From: Narthecium ossifragum
Taxonomy: Eukaryota > Streptophyta > Magnoliopsida > Dioscoreales > Nartheciaceae
Direction of reading: 5' to 3'
Length of the DNA stretch: 64,000 nucleotides
Assembly: GCA_963920575.1 (NCBI GenBank)
Contig: CAWUCF010000017.1
Span: 1-64,000, forward strand
Shown: positions 1-11,600 of the stretch, piece after piece
Position numbering within the stretch: the first letter of the stretch is position 1
How the letters are laid out: the number at the start of each line of letters is the position of its first letter
The notes under the pieces: generated by a model
What the model was told of the DNA's origin: nothing
What the model saw: only the letters and a program-made list of their open reading frames with translations
Database searches by the model: none
Program-made: the position numbers and the translations under genes

Positions 1-758
1 TTGCTATTTTGGAGGTTGAGGTTCCGGGGATTCGACATGCCTGATCAATTGGCCAGGGGCATCGAGGAGGCCTGCATGGGATGATATTCAGCAAAAAGAT
101 GAATGAGAAATAAGAAAAAAAATTAGCAAGACCTAGTATCAAAAAGTGAAAGAAAAGGCAAAAAAGGTTACAGGTAAAAGCTTGCTATTTTGGAGGCTGA
201 GGATCCGGGGATTGGACGTGCTCGATCCGGTGGCCAGGGTCTTCGAGGAGGCCTGACTGGGATGATATTTAGCAAAAAAATGAATGAGAAATAAGAAAAA
301 AAATTAGCAAGGCCTAGTATCAAAAAGTGAAGGAAAAGGCAAAAAGGTAAAAGGTAAAAGCTTGCTATTTTGTAGGCTGAGGATCCGGGGATTCGACGTA
401 CCCAATCCGGAGGCCAGGGGCTTCGAGGAGGCGTGCCTGGGATGATATTTAGCAAAAAGATGATTGAAAAAAAGGGAAAAAAATTCGCTAGGCATAGTAT
501 CAAAGAGTGAAGGAAAAGGCAAAAAAGGTAAAAGGTAAAAGCTTGCTATTTTGGAGGCTAAGGATCTGGGGATTCGACGTGCGCAATCCAGTGGGCAGGG
601 GCTTCGAGGAGGCCTGCCTGGGATGATATTTAGTAAAAAGATGAATGAGAAATAAGAAAAAAAATTTAGCAAGGCCTAGTATCAAAAAGTGAAGGAAAAG
701 GCAAAAAAGGTAAAAGGTAAAACCTTGCTATTTTGGAGGTTGAGGATCCGGGGATTCG
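1..758 (-). repeat. 181-bp satellite array, inverted segment
   Basis: About four tandem monomers read on the minus strand. The plus strand shows the purine-rich complement, with AAGCTT, GGATCC and AGGCCT landmarks in reverse order compared with the rest of the window. Monomers are diverged from one another, as elsewhere in the left part of the array. The block continues beyond the left edge of the window, so its full size is unknown. It contains no gene: open frames on the minus strand match the spurious frames that the forward monomers produce on the plus strand. Confidence 0.95.
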
Positions 759-762
759 ATTC
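757..762. other. satellite inversion junction
   Basis: The minus-oriented monomer can be followed up to position 759 (its GGGATTCGA segment) and a plus-oriented monomer starts at the same base (ATTCATC followed by a T run). The two orientations share only one base (A at 759). There is no spacer and no inserted sequence. The break falls at different points of the monomer on the two sides, so this is a simple breakpoint rather than a palindromic monomer. Confidence 0.85.
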
Positions 763-3250
763 ATCTTTTTGATGAAAATCATCCTAGGCAGGCCCCCCCT
801 AAGCCCCTGGCCAATGGATCGAGCACGTCGAATCCCCGGATCCTCAGCCTGCAAAATAGTAAGCTTTTATTTTTTACCTTTCTTTCCTTTTCCTTTACTT
901 TTTGATAGTCGGCCTTCCTAATTTTTTTTCTTATTTATCATTCAAATTTTTGCTTAATATAATCCCAGGCAGGGCTTCTCGAAGCCCCTGGCCACCGGAT
1001 CGGGCACGTCGAATCCCCGGAAGCTCAGCCGACAAAATAGCAAGCTTTTAACTTTTACCTTTTTACGTTTTCCTTCACTTTTTGATACTAGGCCTTACTA
1101 ATTTTTTTTATGATTACTCATTCATCTTTTTGTTGAAAATCATCCCAGACAGGCCTCTCCTAAGCCCCTTGCCACCGGATCGGGCACGTCAAATCCCCAG
1201 ATCCAAAGCCTGCAAAATAGCAAGCTTTTACCTTTTACCTTTTTTTGCCTTTTTCCTTCACTTTTTGATAGTAGGCCTTGCTATTTTTTTTTCCTTTTTC
1301 TCATTCATATTTTTGGTGAATATAATCCTAGGCAGGGATTCTCGAAGCCCTTGGCCACTGGATCGGGCACGTCGAATCTCCGGATCATCAGCCTGCAAAA
1401 TAGCAAGCTTTTACCTTTTACCTTTTTGCCTTTTCCTTCACTTTTTGATACTAGGCCTTGCTAATTTTTTTTCTTATTTCTCTTTCATTTTTTTGCTGAA
1501 TATCATTCCAGCCAGCCTCCTCGAAGACCCTGGCCACCGGATCGAGCACGTCTAATCCCCGGATTCTCAGCTTCCAAAATTACAAGCTTTTACCTTTTAC
1601 CTTTTTTGCCTTTTCCTTCACTTTGTGATAATAGGCCTTGCTATTTTTTTTTTTTTTATCACTCATCTTTTTGATGAAAATCATCCCAGGCAGGTCTCCC
1701 CTAAGCCCCATGCCAACGGATCGGGCACGTCGAATCCCCGGATCCTCAGCCTCCAAAATAGCAAGCTTTTACCTTTTACTTTTTTTACGTTCTTCTTCAC
1801 TTTTTGATACTAGGCCTTGCTAATTTTTTTCCCTTTTTTCATTCATCTTTTTGCTGAATATCATCCCAGGCTGGCCTCCCCTAAGCCCCTAGCCAGCAGA
1901 TCGGGCACGTCGAATCCGCGGATCCTCAGCCTACAAAATAGCAGGCTTTTACCTTTTACCTTTTTTGCCTTTTCCTTCACTTTTTGATACTAGGCCTTGC
2001 GAATTTTTTTCCCTTTTTCTCATTCATCTTTTTACTAAATATCATCCCAGGCAGGCCTCCTCGAAGACCCTGGCCACCGGATCGAGCACGTCGAATCCCC
2101 GGATCGTCAGCCGGCAAAATAGCAAGCTTTTACCTTTTACCTTTTTTGCCTTTTCCTTGACTTTTTGATACAATGCCTTGGTAATTATTTTTCTTATTTC
2201 TCATTCATCTTTTTGCGGAATATCATCCCAGGCAGGCCTGCTCGAAGCACCTGGCCACCGGATCGGGCACGTCGAATCCCCGGATCCTTAGCCTCCAAAA
2301 TAGCAAGCTTTTACCTTTTACCTTTTTTGCCTTTTCCTTCACTTTTTGATACTAGTCCTTGCTAATTTATTTTCTTATTTCTCATTCATCTTTTTGTTGA
2401 ATATCATCCCAGGCAGGCCTCCTCGAAGCTCCTGGCTACCGAATCGGGCACGTCGAATCTCCGGATCCTCAGCCTCCAAAATAGCAAGCTTTTACCTTTA
2501 ATCTTTTTTACCTTTTCCTTCACTTTTTGATACTAGGCCTTGCTAATTTTTTTTCTTATTTATCAATCATCGTTTTGGTGAATATCATCCCAGGCAGGCC
2601 TCCTCGAAGCTCCTTCCTACCGAATCAGGCACGTCGAATCCCCGGATGCTCAGCCTTCAAAATAGCAAGCGTTTACCTTTTACCTTTTTTGCCTTTTCCT
2701 TCACTTTTTGATACTAGGCCTTGCCAATTTTTTTTCTTATTTCTCATTCATCTTTTTGGTGAATATCATCCCATGCAGGCCTCATCGAAGCTCCTGGCTA
2801 CCGAATCGGGCACGTCGAATCCCCGGATGCTCAGCCTTCAAAATAGCAAGCTTTTACCTTTTACCTTTTTTGCCTTTTCCTTCACTTTTTGATACTAGGC
2901 CTTGCTAATTTTTTTGCCTTTTTCTCATTCATCTTTTTGCTGAATATCATCCCAGGCAGGCCTCCTCGAAGGCCCTGGCCACCGGATCGGGCACGTCGAA
3001 TCCCCCGATCCTCAGCCTCAAAAATAGCAAGCTTTTACCTTTTACCTTTTTTCCCTTTTCCTTCACTTTTTGATACTAGGCCTTGCTAATTTTTTTTATT
3101 ATTTCTCATTCATATTTTTGCTGAATATCATCCCAGGCAGCCCTCCTCGAAGCTCCTGGCTACCGAATCGGGCACGTCGAATCTCCGGATCCTAAGCCTC
3201 CAAAATAGAAAGCTTTTATCTTTTACCTTTTTTGCCTTTTCCCTCACTTT

Positions 3251-5626
3251 TTGATACTAGGACTTGCTAATTTTTTTTTCTTATTTCTCATTCATCTTTT
3301 TGCTGAATATCATCCCAGGCAGGACCCCTCGAAGCCCCTGGCCACCGGATCGGGCACGTTGAATCCCCGGATTCTCAGGGTCCAAAATAGCAAGCGTTTA
3401 CCTTTTACATTTTTTGCCTTTTCCTTCAATTTTTGATACTAGGCCTTAGTAATTTTTTTCCCTTATTCTCATTCATCTTTTCGCTGAATATCATCCCAGG
3501 CAGGCCTCCTCGAAGCCCCTGGCCACCGGATCGGGCACGTCGAATCCACGGATCCTTAGCCTCCAAAATAGCAAGCTTTTACCTTTTACCTTTTTTGCCT
3601 TTTCCTTCACTTTTTGATACTAGGCCTTGCGAATTTTTTTCCCTTTTTCTCAATCATGTTTTTGCTCAATATCATCCCAGGCAGGCCTCTTCGAAGCACC
3701 TGGCCACCGGATCGGGCACATCGAATCCCCGGTTCCTCAGCCTCCAAAATAGCAAGTTTTTACCTTTTATCTTTTTTGCCTTTTCCTTCACTTTTTGATA
3801 CTAGGCCTTGCTAATTTATTTTCTTATTTCTCATTAATCTTTTTGTTGAATATCTTCCCAGGCAGGCCTCCTCGAATCTCCTGGCTACCGGATTGGGCAC
3901 GTCGAATCCCCGGATCCTCAGCCTGCAAAATAGGAAGCTTTTACATTTTACCTTTTTTGCCTTTTCCTTGACTTTTTGATTTTATGCATTGCTAATTTTT
4001 TTTCTTATTTCTCAATCATCTTTTTGCTGAATATCATCCCAGGCAGGCCTCCTCGAAGCCCCTGGCCACCGGATCGGGCCCGTCGAATCCCCGGATCCTC
4101 AGCCTCCAAAATAGCAAGCTTTTATCTTTTACCTTTTTTGCCTTTTCCCTCAATTCTTGATACTAGGCCTTGCTATTTTTTTTTTCCTATTTCTCATTCA
4201 TCTTTTTACTGAATATCATCCCAGGCAGGCCTCCTCGAAGCCCCTGGCCACCGGATCGGGCCCGTCGAATCCCCGGAACCTCAGCCTCCAAAATAGCAAG
4301 CTTTTATCTTTTACCTTTTTTGCCTTTTCCCTCACTTTTTGATACTAGGCCTTGCTAATTTTTTTTTCTTATTTCTCATTCATCTTTTTGCTGAATATCT
4401 TCCCAGGCAGGCCTCCTCGAAGCCCCTGGCCACCGGATCGGGCAAGTTGAATCCCCGGATTCTCAGGGTCCAAAATAGCAAGCGTTTACCTTTTACCTTT
4501 TTTGCCTTTTCCTTCACTTTTTGATACTAGGCATTAGTAATTTTTTTCCCTTATTCTCATTCATCTTTTCACTGAATATCATCCCAGGCAGGCCTCCTCG
4601 AAGCCCCTGGCCACCGGATCGGGCACGTCCAATCCCCGGATCATTAGCCTCCAAAATAACAAGCTTTTACCTTTTACCTTTTTTGTCTTTTCCTTCACTT
4701 TTTGATACTAGGCCTTGCGAATTTTTTTTCCTTTTTCTCATTCATGTTTTTGCTCAATATCATCCCAGGCAGGCCTCCTCGAAGCACCTGGCCGCCGGAT
4801 TGGGCACATCGAATCCCCGGTTCCTCAGCCTCGAAAATAGCAAGTTTTTACCTTTTATCTTTTTTGCCTTTTCCTTCACTTTTTGATACTAGGCCTTGCT
4901 AATTAATTTTCTTATTTCACATTCATCTTTTTGTTGAATATCATGCCAGGCAGGCCTCCTCGAAGCTCCTGGCTACTGAATCGGGCACGTCGAATCTCCG
5001 GATCCTCAGCCTCCAAAATAGCAAGCTTTTACCTTTTACCTTTTTTGCCTTTTCCTTCACTTTTTGATACTAGGCCTTGCTAATTTTTTTTCTTATTTCT
5101 CAATCATCGTTTTGGTGAATATCATCCTAAGCAGGCCTCCTCGAAGCTCTTGCCTACCGAATCAGGCACGTCGAATCCCCGGATGCTCAGCCTTCAAAAT
5201 AGCAAGTGTTTACCTTTTACCTTTTTTGCCTTTTCCTTCACTTTTTGATACTAGGCCTTAGTAATTTTTTTCCCTTATTCTCATTCGTCTTTTTGCTGAA
5301 TATCATCCCAGGCAGGCCTCCTCGAAGCCCCTGGCCACCGGATCGGGCACGTCGAATCCCCGGATCCTTAGCCTCCAAAATAGCAAGCTTTTACCTTTTA
5401 CCTTTTTTGCCTTTTCCTTCACTTTTTGATACTAGGCCTTGCGAATTTTTTTCCCTTTTTCTCAATCATGTTTTTGCTCAATATAATCCCAGGCAGGCCT
5501 CCTCGAAGCACCTGGCCACCGGATCGAGCACATCGAATCCCCGGTTCCTCAGCCTCCAAAATAGCAAGTTTTTACCTTTTATCTTTTTTGCCTTTTCCTT
5601 CACTTTTTGATACTAGGCCTTGGTAA
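3251..5626 (+). repeat. local higher-order duplication of about 1,088 bp (six monomers)
   Basis: Monomers starting near 3251, 3433 and 3614 recur near 4339, 4521 and 4702, an offset of 1,088 bp. Shared diagnostic variants include the CTTAGTAATTTTTTTCCC segment and the GGTTCCTCAGCC variant. A further partial copy of the same monomer pair starts near 5245, four monomers later. Copies carry private substitutions, so the duplication is older than those on the right side of the window. Confidence 0.75.
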
Positions 5627-6090
5627 TTTATTTTCTTATTTCTCATTCATCTTTTTGTTGAATATCATCCCAGGCAGGCCTCCTCGAAGCTCCTGGCTAC
5701 TGAATCGGGCAAGTCGAATGTCCGGATCCTCAGCCTCCAAAATAGCAAGCTTTTACCTTTTACCTTTTTTGCCTTTTCCTTCACTTTTTGATACTAGGCC
5801 TTTCTAATTTTTTTTCTTATTTTTCAATCATCGTTTTGGTGAATATCATCCCAGGCAGGCCTCCTCGAAGCTCCTGGCTACCGAATCGGGCACGTCGATT
5901 CCCCGGATGCTCAGCCTTCAAAATAGCAAGCTTTTACCTTTTACCTTTTTTGCCTTTTCCTTCACTTTTTGATACTAGGCTTTGCTAATTTTTTTTCTTA
6001 TTTCTTATTCATCTTTTTGCTGAATATCATCCCAGGCAGGCCTCCTCGAAGCCTCTGGCCACCGGATCGGGCACGTCGAATCCCCGGATC

Positions 6091-6095
6091 CTCAG
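6091..6095. repeat. target-site duplication of solo LTR, left copy
   Basis: CTCAG lies immediately before the TGTCACACC terminus of the insertion and is repeated at 8677-8681 directly after its TCCTCACA end. The satellite monomer is otherwise uninterrupted across the site. Five base pairs is the usual duplication length for Ty3/gypsy integrases. Confidence 0.93.
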
Positions 6096-6374
6096 TGTCA
6101 CACCCCGACCCAGAAAACCCAAGTGGCGCGATACAAAGCGGAATTATATAAAAACTTAAAGAATTTACAATACAGAGGTAGACAGATATACAATTCATAT
6201 AACATCATTTGTACCATTACAAGATCTTCCAATAAAAGAATATTATACATAAATCTCAAAGTCCTCTAATGATACATAATTTACAAAATCCATCAAGTGT
6301 ACAAGTGATCATCCTCCAGCAACCTCAAGCGCCTCTGGATGTAGTCGCGCCGCCAAAAGCTTATCTCGCCTGCT

Positions 6375-6498
6375 CTACTGAAGAAGAACTGGCGTCTGCA
6401 CCTGCAAACGCATCCCGGGTAGGAGTGAGCGATAAGCTCAGTAGGGTTCTACTCTACGGCACACTGAAGGGAGGAAAACAACAATAGTGTCGTTTCTC
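6375..6498 (-). other. LTR block conserved with the second element
   Basis: This segment, with words such as GAAGAAGAACTGGCG, CCCGGGTAGGAGTGAGC and AACAACAATAGTGTCG, aligns by eye with the left LTR of the other element at about 20098-20216 (GAAGAAGAGCTAGTGCC, CCCGGGTAGGAGTGAGC, AACACAACAGTGTCG). The order and distance to the LTR terminus are similar, so the two elements are related lineages with a shared 3'-end region of the LTR. The function of the block is unknown. Confidence 0.7.
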
Positions 6499-7474
6499 CG
6501 TCTAAGTCTAAAGAATGCCACGGGGCCCATAACCCCTATCGATTCCCCAAGGGATCCTACTCTTCTCAACCGACCACGCTGGGAACATCAACCAAACACG
6601 CTGGGAGGAAACAAGAGTCAGAGCCAGTAGGAGCACCCTTTACCCAGCAGGAATCCACTGCCTGGGGACACGTCGGGGACATCGACAACCATCCTTAGCA
6701 CTTGACCTTGGAGAACCGACACGACCTCTAAACCTCAAACACTGATCAGAGTTAACTAGCGTAATCCTCAATCACAAGAGATTCTGATCAACCATCACCC
6801 TAATCCTGACTACCCAGCCGCGGTCCTAATGGCTAGATCCGAGCTACCCGAGAGCCTCGGATCGGCGATCAACCCATCGCCCGCCTAACCTCAGATGCCT
6901 CTAATGCAATCAAGATGCATGCAATGCTCAGGCACAGACAAAGAGATATAAGCATGCAACAAGATGTCATTAACCATACAGGGCTAGGCATAGCTTACAG
7001 CTAGCCAAAGGGTAAGCATAGCAAAGGCCTCAAATACAGGTAATCTATGCTAACCAAACAAAGATACTGAACCAAGCATCGAACACAGATATACAATAGT
7101 CTTCAGTGCTCTCTTGCACCTGACAGACTAAGGTTCCACAGTTACCCCGCAGGTAACTGGCCACATTTATACAATAGCCCTCGACACTCGCCGGCAAGAG
7201 GCTAAGGTTCCACAGTTCTCCATTAGCTAGCACTCATGGCCAACTAATGGTTAGACAATCAAAGAAGCATCTAACTACAAGCAAACAGGTATTAAATGCA
7301 ATCAAAACCCTAGTTTCGTCCAAAAGGGAAAATACTCGATTCGATCCTCAAACCCGATAGAAATCCTTTGAAAACATCATGAAATCCACCTATAAACTTC
7401 CAAACATATTTAAGAATCAATCGCGATTGAAAGCCATTCAAGAAAACCCAGAAAACCATGTTCGAGGGCCCACG

Positions 7475-7860
7475 GACGATGCGACAGTCGATCCGCCGAT
7501 CGACCGTGAGGCCACGGTCGATGTCACGGTCGATCCACCGATCGACCGAGAGGCCAAAACGAGGAAAAGCACATGGGCGACGGTCGATCGGCCCATCGAC
7601 TGTCGGGAGCCCAAAACGAGACAGAGCCTCACGGACGATGCGACGGTCGATCCGACGGTCGACCGTCAGGCAGGATGAAAAAGAGAGAACCCACGGTCGA
7701 TCGACCCATCGACCGTGGGAGGCTAAAATCCCGACAGAGCCTGACGGTCGATGCGACGGTCAATGCGACGGTCGATTCGACGGTCGACCGCCAGGCCCAG
7801 AAAGTGTAAAACAACACTTGACGGTCGATGCACCGATCGACCGTCGGACCTTAGGCACAG
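7475..7860. repeat. short palindromic GGTCGATC/GATCGACC repeats inside solo LTR
   Basis: A CpG-rich segment in which GACGGTCGAT, GATCGACCGT and similar words recur about twenty times, often as near-palindromes (for example CGGTCGATCGACCC at about 7695). Units are irregularly spaced and separated by short linkers such as GAGGCCAAAACGAGG. The composition differs sharply from the rest of the LTR. The arginine-rich open frames across it are by-products of the repeat. It could form hairpins or be an expanded regulatory repeat, but the sequence alone does not show which. Confidence 0.85.
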
Positions 7861-8313
7861 TTCATCAGAACAGTGCCGGAAATCCAATATCTTAGATTTC
7901 AAGGATCAAATCATGTTGGAAATCGATGAAACTTTGCATACAAGTGTAATTCTCGATGGAGAATCCAATGGTATACAAAAATCACATTTTTGACGGTTAA
8001 ATCTCCAATTTAGGTTAAAATGGCCGAAAACCGATAAACGGCGATAAAATGGAAACCAACCGTTAAAATACCGGAATCGCAACGTAGGAATACTGAAAAC
8101 GAGCCACATCACAAGTGCTACAAGCTACACAATATGCTAACATGTATTCCTACAGCGAAAGCACAATAAACCTATCCTAGGAGAACCCGATCCAAAGATC
8201 GAGGTAGAAACACCTACTTGAAGAGATAGGGCAGCTCCTCCACGCATCCCCAACTCCGATCGCCGGAATCCGCTCCTCGAAATCCATCCTCCGATGCCCT
8301 AGCACCCAGCCAC

Positions 8314-8378
8314 AGGAGAGAGAGGAGAAAGAGAACGCAGGAGAAGAAGAAAAGAAAGAGAGAGAGAAAGGAAAGGGG
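8314..8378. repeat. GA-rich purine tract in solo LTR
   Basis: About 65 bases made almost entirely of A and G on the plus strand, built of GAGA, GAAGAA and AAAGAAAG words. On the LTR's own strand (minus) this is a CT-rich tract immediately downstream of a TATA-like sequence, a common arrangement near plant transcription start sites. Confidence 0.7.
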
Positions 8379-8386
8379 TTTAAATA
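8379..8386 (-). promoter_or_regulatory. candidate TATA box of solo LTR
   Basis: TATTTAAA on the minus strand, about 290 bp from the LTR's 5' end and directly upstream of the CT-rich tract. The position would give a short U3 and a long R/U5. The call rests only on the motif and context. Confidence 0.3.
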
Positions 8387-8676
8387 GAAAGCTGGAATCC
8401 ATCACAGCCGTCCGATTCGATCTCTCATGATCGAGCTCCGATCTTCCGATCGGACGCGCCCTAAAGGTTCTAATCAAACACATACATCAATCAAAGGCCA
8501 TGTGTGCAACGCGGGTGTGAAACTCACCACCAGGGAGCATATTTATCAAAATGCCACTGGAGTCAAAAATAGCGATGCGATCAACTGATCGCATCCCAAG
8601 GCCAACCGGGCCAAACCACAAACTCAGACCCTCGACCTAACACGGTCGGACCAGGTTGGAGGTAAGAGTCCTCACA

Positions 8677-8681
8677 CTCAG
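8677..8681. repeat. target-site duplication of solo LTR, right copy
   Basis: CTCAG repeats the five bases before the insertion. The monomer resumes with CCTCCAAAATAGC, exactly as expected for the interrupted repeat. Confidence 0.93.
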
Positions 8682-11600
8682 CCTCCAAAATAGCAAGCTT
8701 TTACCTTTTACCTTTTTTGCTTTTTCCTTCACTTTTTGATAATAGGACTTGCTAATTTTTTTTCTTATTTCTCATTCATCTTTTTGGTGAATATTATCCC
8801 AGGAAGGGCTCCTCGAATCTCCTGGCTATCGAATCGGACACGTCGAATCCCCGGATGCTCAGCCTCCAAAATAACAAGCTTTTACCTTTTTTGCCTTTTT
8901 CTTAACTTTTTGTTACTAGGCCTTGCTAAATTTTTTCCCTATTTCTCATTCATCTTTTCGGTGAATATCATCCCAGGCAGGCCTCCCATATGCCCCTGGC
9001 CACCGGATCGGGCACGTCGAATCCCCGGATCCTCAACCTACAAAATAGCAAGCTTTTACCTTTTACCTTTTTGCCTTTTCCTGCACTTTTTGATACTAGG
9101 CCTTGCTAATTTTTTTTCTTATTTCTCAATCATCTTTTTGCTAAATATCAACCCAAGCAGTCCTCCTCGAAGCCCCTGGCCACCAGATCGGACACGTCGA
9201 ATCCTCGGATCCTCAGCCCGCAAAATAGCAAACTTTTACTTTTTACCTTTTTTGCCTTTTCCTTCACTTTTTAATACAAGGCCTTGACAATTTTTTTTCT
9301 TATTTCTCATTCTTCTTTTTGCTGAATATCATCCCAGGCAGGCCTCCTTGAAGCCTCTGGCCACCGGATCGGGCACGTCGAATCCTCGAAACCTCTGCCT
9401 GCAAAATAGCAAGCTTTTACCTTTTACCTTTTTTGCCTTTTCCTTCACTTTTTGATACTAGGCCTTGCGAATTTTTTTCCCTTTTTCTCATTCATCTTTT
9501 CGCTAAATATCATCCCAGGAAGGCCTCCTCGAAGCCCCTGGCCACCGGATCGGACACGTTGAATCCCCGGATCCCCAGCCTGCAAAATAGCAAGCTTTTA
9601 CCTTTTACATTTTTGCCTTTTCCTTCACTTTTTTATACTAAGCCTTGCTAATTGTTTTTGTTATTTCTCATTCATTTTTTGCTGAAAATCATCCCAGGTA
9701 GGCCTCCTCGAAGACACTGGCCACCGGATCGAGCACGTCGAATCCCCGGATCCTCAGCCTCCAAAATAGCAATTTTACCTTTTACCTTTTTTGCCTTTTC
9801 CTTCACTTTTTGATACTAGACCTTGCTAATTTATTTTCTTATTTCTCATTCATCTATTTGCTGAATATAATCCCAGGCAGGCCTCCTCGAAGCCCCTGGT
9901 CACCGGATTGGGGTGGTCGAATCCTCGGATCCTCAGCCTAGAAAGTATCAAGCTTTTACCTTTTACCTTTTTTGCCTTTTCCTTCACTTTTTGATACTAG
10001 GCCTTGCTAATTTTTTTTCTTATTTCTCATTCATCTTTTTGCTGAATATCATCCCAGGCAGGCCTCCTCGAAGCCCCTGGCAACCGGATCGGGGTGGTCG
10101 AATCCCCGGATCCTCAGCCTCCAAGCTTTTACCTTTTACCTTTTTTGCCTTTTTCTTCACTTTTTGATACTAGGCCTTGCAAATTTTTTTTCTTATTTCT
10201 CATTCATATTTTTGCTGAATATCATCCCAGGGAGGCCTCCTCGAAGCCCCTGGCCACCGGATCGGGAACGTCGAATCCCAGGATCCTCAGCATCCAAAAC
10301 AGCAAGCTTTTACCTTTCACCTTTCTTGCCTTTTCCTTCATCTTTTTGCTAAATGTCATCCCAGGCAGGCCTCCTCGAAGCCCCTTTCAACCGGATTGGA
10401 AACGTCGAATCTCCGGATCCTCAGCCTGCAAAATAGCAAGGTTTTACCTTTTGCCTTTTTGCCTTTTCCTACACTTTTTGATACTAGACCTTGCTAGTTT
10501 TTTTTTCTTGTTTCTCATTCACCTTTTTGCTGAATATCATCCCAGGCAGGCCTCCTCGAAGCCCCAAGCAACCGAATTGGGCAGGTCGAATCCCCGGATC
10601 CTCAGCCTCAAAAATAGCAAGCTTTTACCTTTTACGTTTTTTGCCTTTTCCTTCACTTTTTGATACTAGGCCTTGGTAATTTTTTTTCGTATTTCTCATT
10701 CATTTTTTTGCTGAATATCTTTCCAGGAAGGCCTCCTCGAAGCCCCTGCCCACCGGATCAGACTGGTCGAATCCTCGGATCCTCAGCATAGAAACTAGCA
10801 AGCTTTTAACTTTTACATTTTTTGTCTTTTCCTTCACATTTTGATACTAGGCCTTGCTAAATTTTTTTCATATTTCTCATTCATATTTTTGCTGAATATC
10901 ATCCCAGGGAGGCCTCCTCGAAGCCCCTGGCTACCGGATCGGGAATGTCGAATCCCAGGATCCTCAGCCTCCAAAACAGCAAGCTTTTACCTTTTACCTT
11001 TTTGGCCTTTTCCTTCCCTTTTTCTCAATCATCTTTTTGCTAAATATCATCCCAGGCAGGCCTCCTCGAAGCCTCTGGCCACCGGATCGGACACGTCGAA
11101 TCCCCAGATGTTCAGCCTACAAAATAGCAAGCTTTTACCTTTTACCTTTTTTGCCTTTTCCTTCACTCTTTGATACTAGGCCTTGCGAATTTTGTTTCCT
11201 TTTTCTCATTCATCTTTTTGCTAAATATCATCCCAGGCAAGCCTCCTCGAAGCTCATAGCCACCGGATCGGACACGTCGAATCCCCAGATCTTCAGCCTG
11301 CAAAATAGCAAGCTTTTACCTTTTACGTTTTTTGCCTTTTCCTCCACTTTTTCATACTAGGCCTTGCTAATTTTTTTTCTTATTTCTCATTCACCTTTTT
11401 GCTGAATATCGTCCCAGACAGGTCTCCTCGATGCCCCTGGCCATCGGATCGGGCACGTCGAATCCCCGGATCCTCAGCCTCCAAAATAGCAAGCTTTTAC
11501 ATTTTTACCTTTTTTGCCTTTTACTTCACTTTTTGATACTAGGCCTTGCTAATTTTTTTCCTTATTTCTCATTAATCTTTTTGCTGAATATCATCCTAGG

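Larger units (their letters stand above)
759..6095 (+). repeat. 181-bp satellite array, forward, heterogeneous
   Basis: About 29 head-to-tail monomers. The consensus monomer, taken from its AAGCTT site, is 181 bp: a T/C-rich half (repeated CCTTTT-type words, then CACTTTTTGATACTAGGCC and a T run) followed by a GC-rich half (CAGGCAGGCCTCCTCGAAGC, CCGGATCGGGCACGTCGAAT, CCCCGGATCCTCAGCCTCC). HindIII, StuI and BamHI sites occur in most monomers. Neighbouring monomers differ by many substitutions and small indels, so homogenisation is weak here. No gene is visible. Confidence 0.97.
6096..8676 (-). mobile_element. solo LTR of a Ty3/gypsy (Tekay/Del-like) element
   Basis: A single 2,581-bp insertion bounded by TG...CA termini and a 5-bp duplication. 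On the minus strand it starts TGTGAGGACTC and ends GGTCGGGGTGTGACA, the same style of ends as the LTRs of the gypsy element at 19785-25212 (TGTGAGGACCC ... GGGGCGCGACA). I see no primer site, polypurine tract, second LTR or retroviral coding domain inside, so it is best read as an LTR left after recombination between the two LTRs of a full element. Long LTRs are typical of Tekay/Del chromoviruses. Apart from the blocks listed separately, its sequence (about 6500-7470 and 7870-8310) shows nothing I recognise. Small open frames inside it have no domain. Confidence 0.85.

Noticed and set aside
7379..7895. Arg/Asp-rich open frames in several frames of the solo LTR
   Set aside because: They are translations of the GGTCGATC repeat cluster in overlapping frames, with no domain.
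6096..8676. A complete non-autonomous retroelement (with two short LTRs) instead of a solo LTR
   Set aside because: I found no internal direct copy of either terminus, no TGGTATCAGAGC primer site and no polypurine tract within the insertion.
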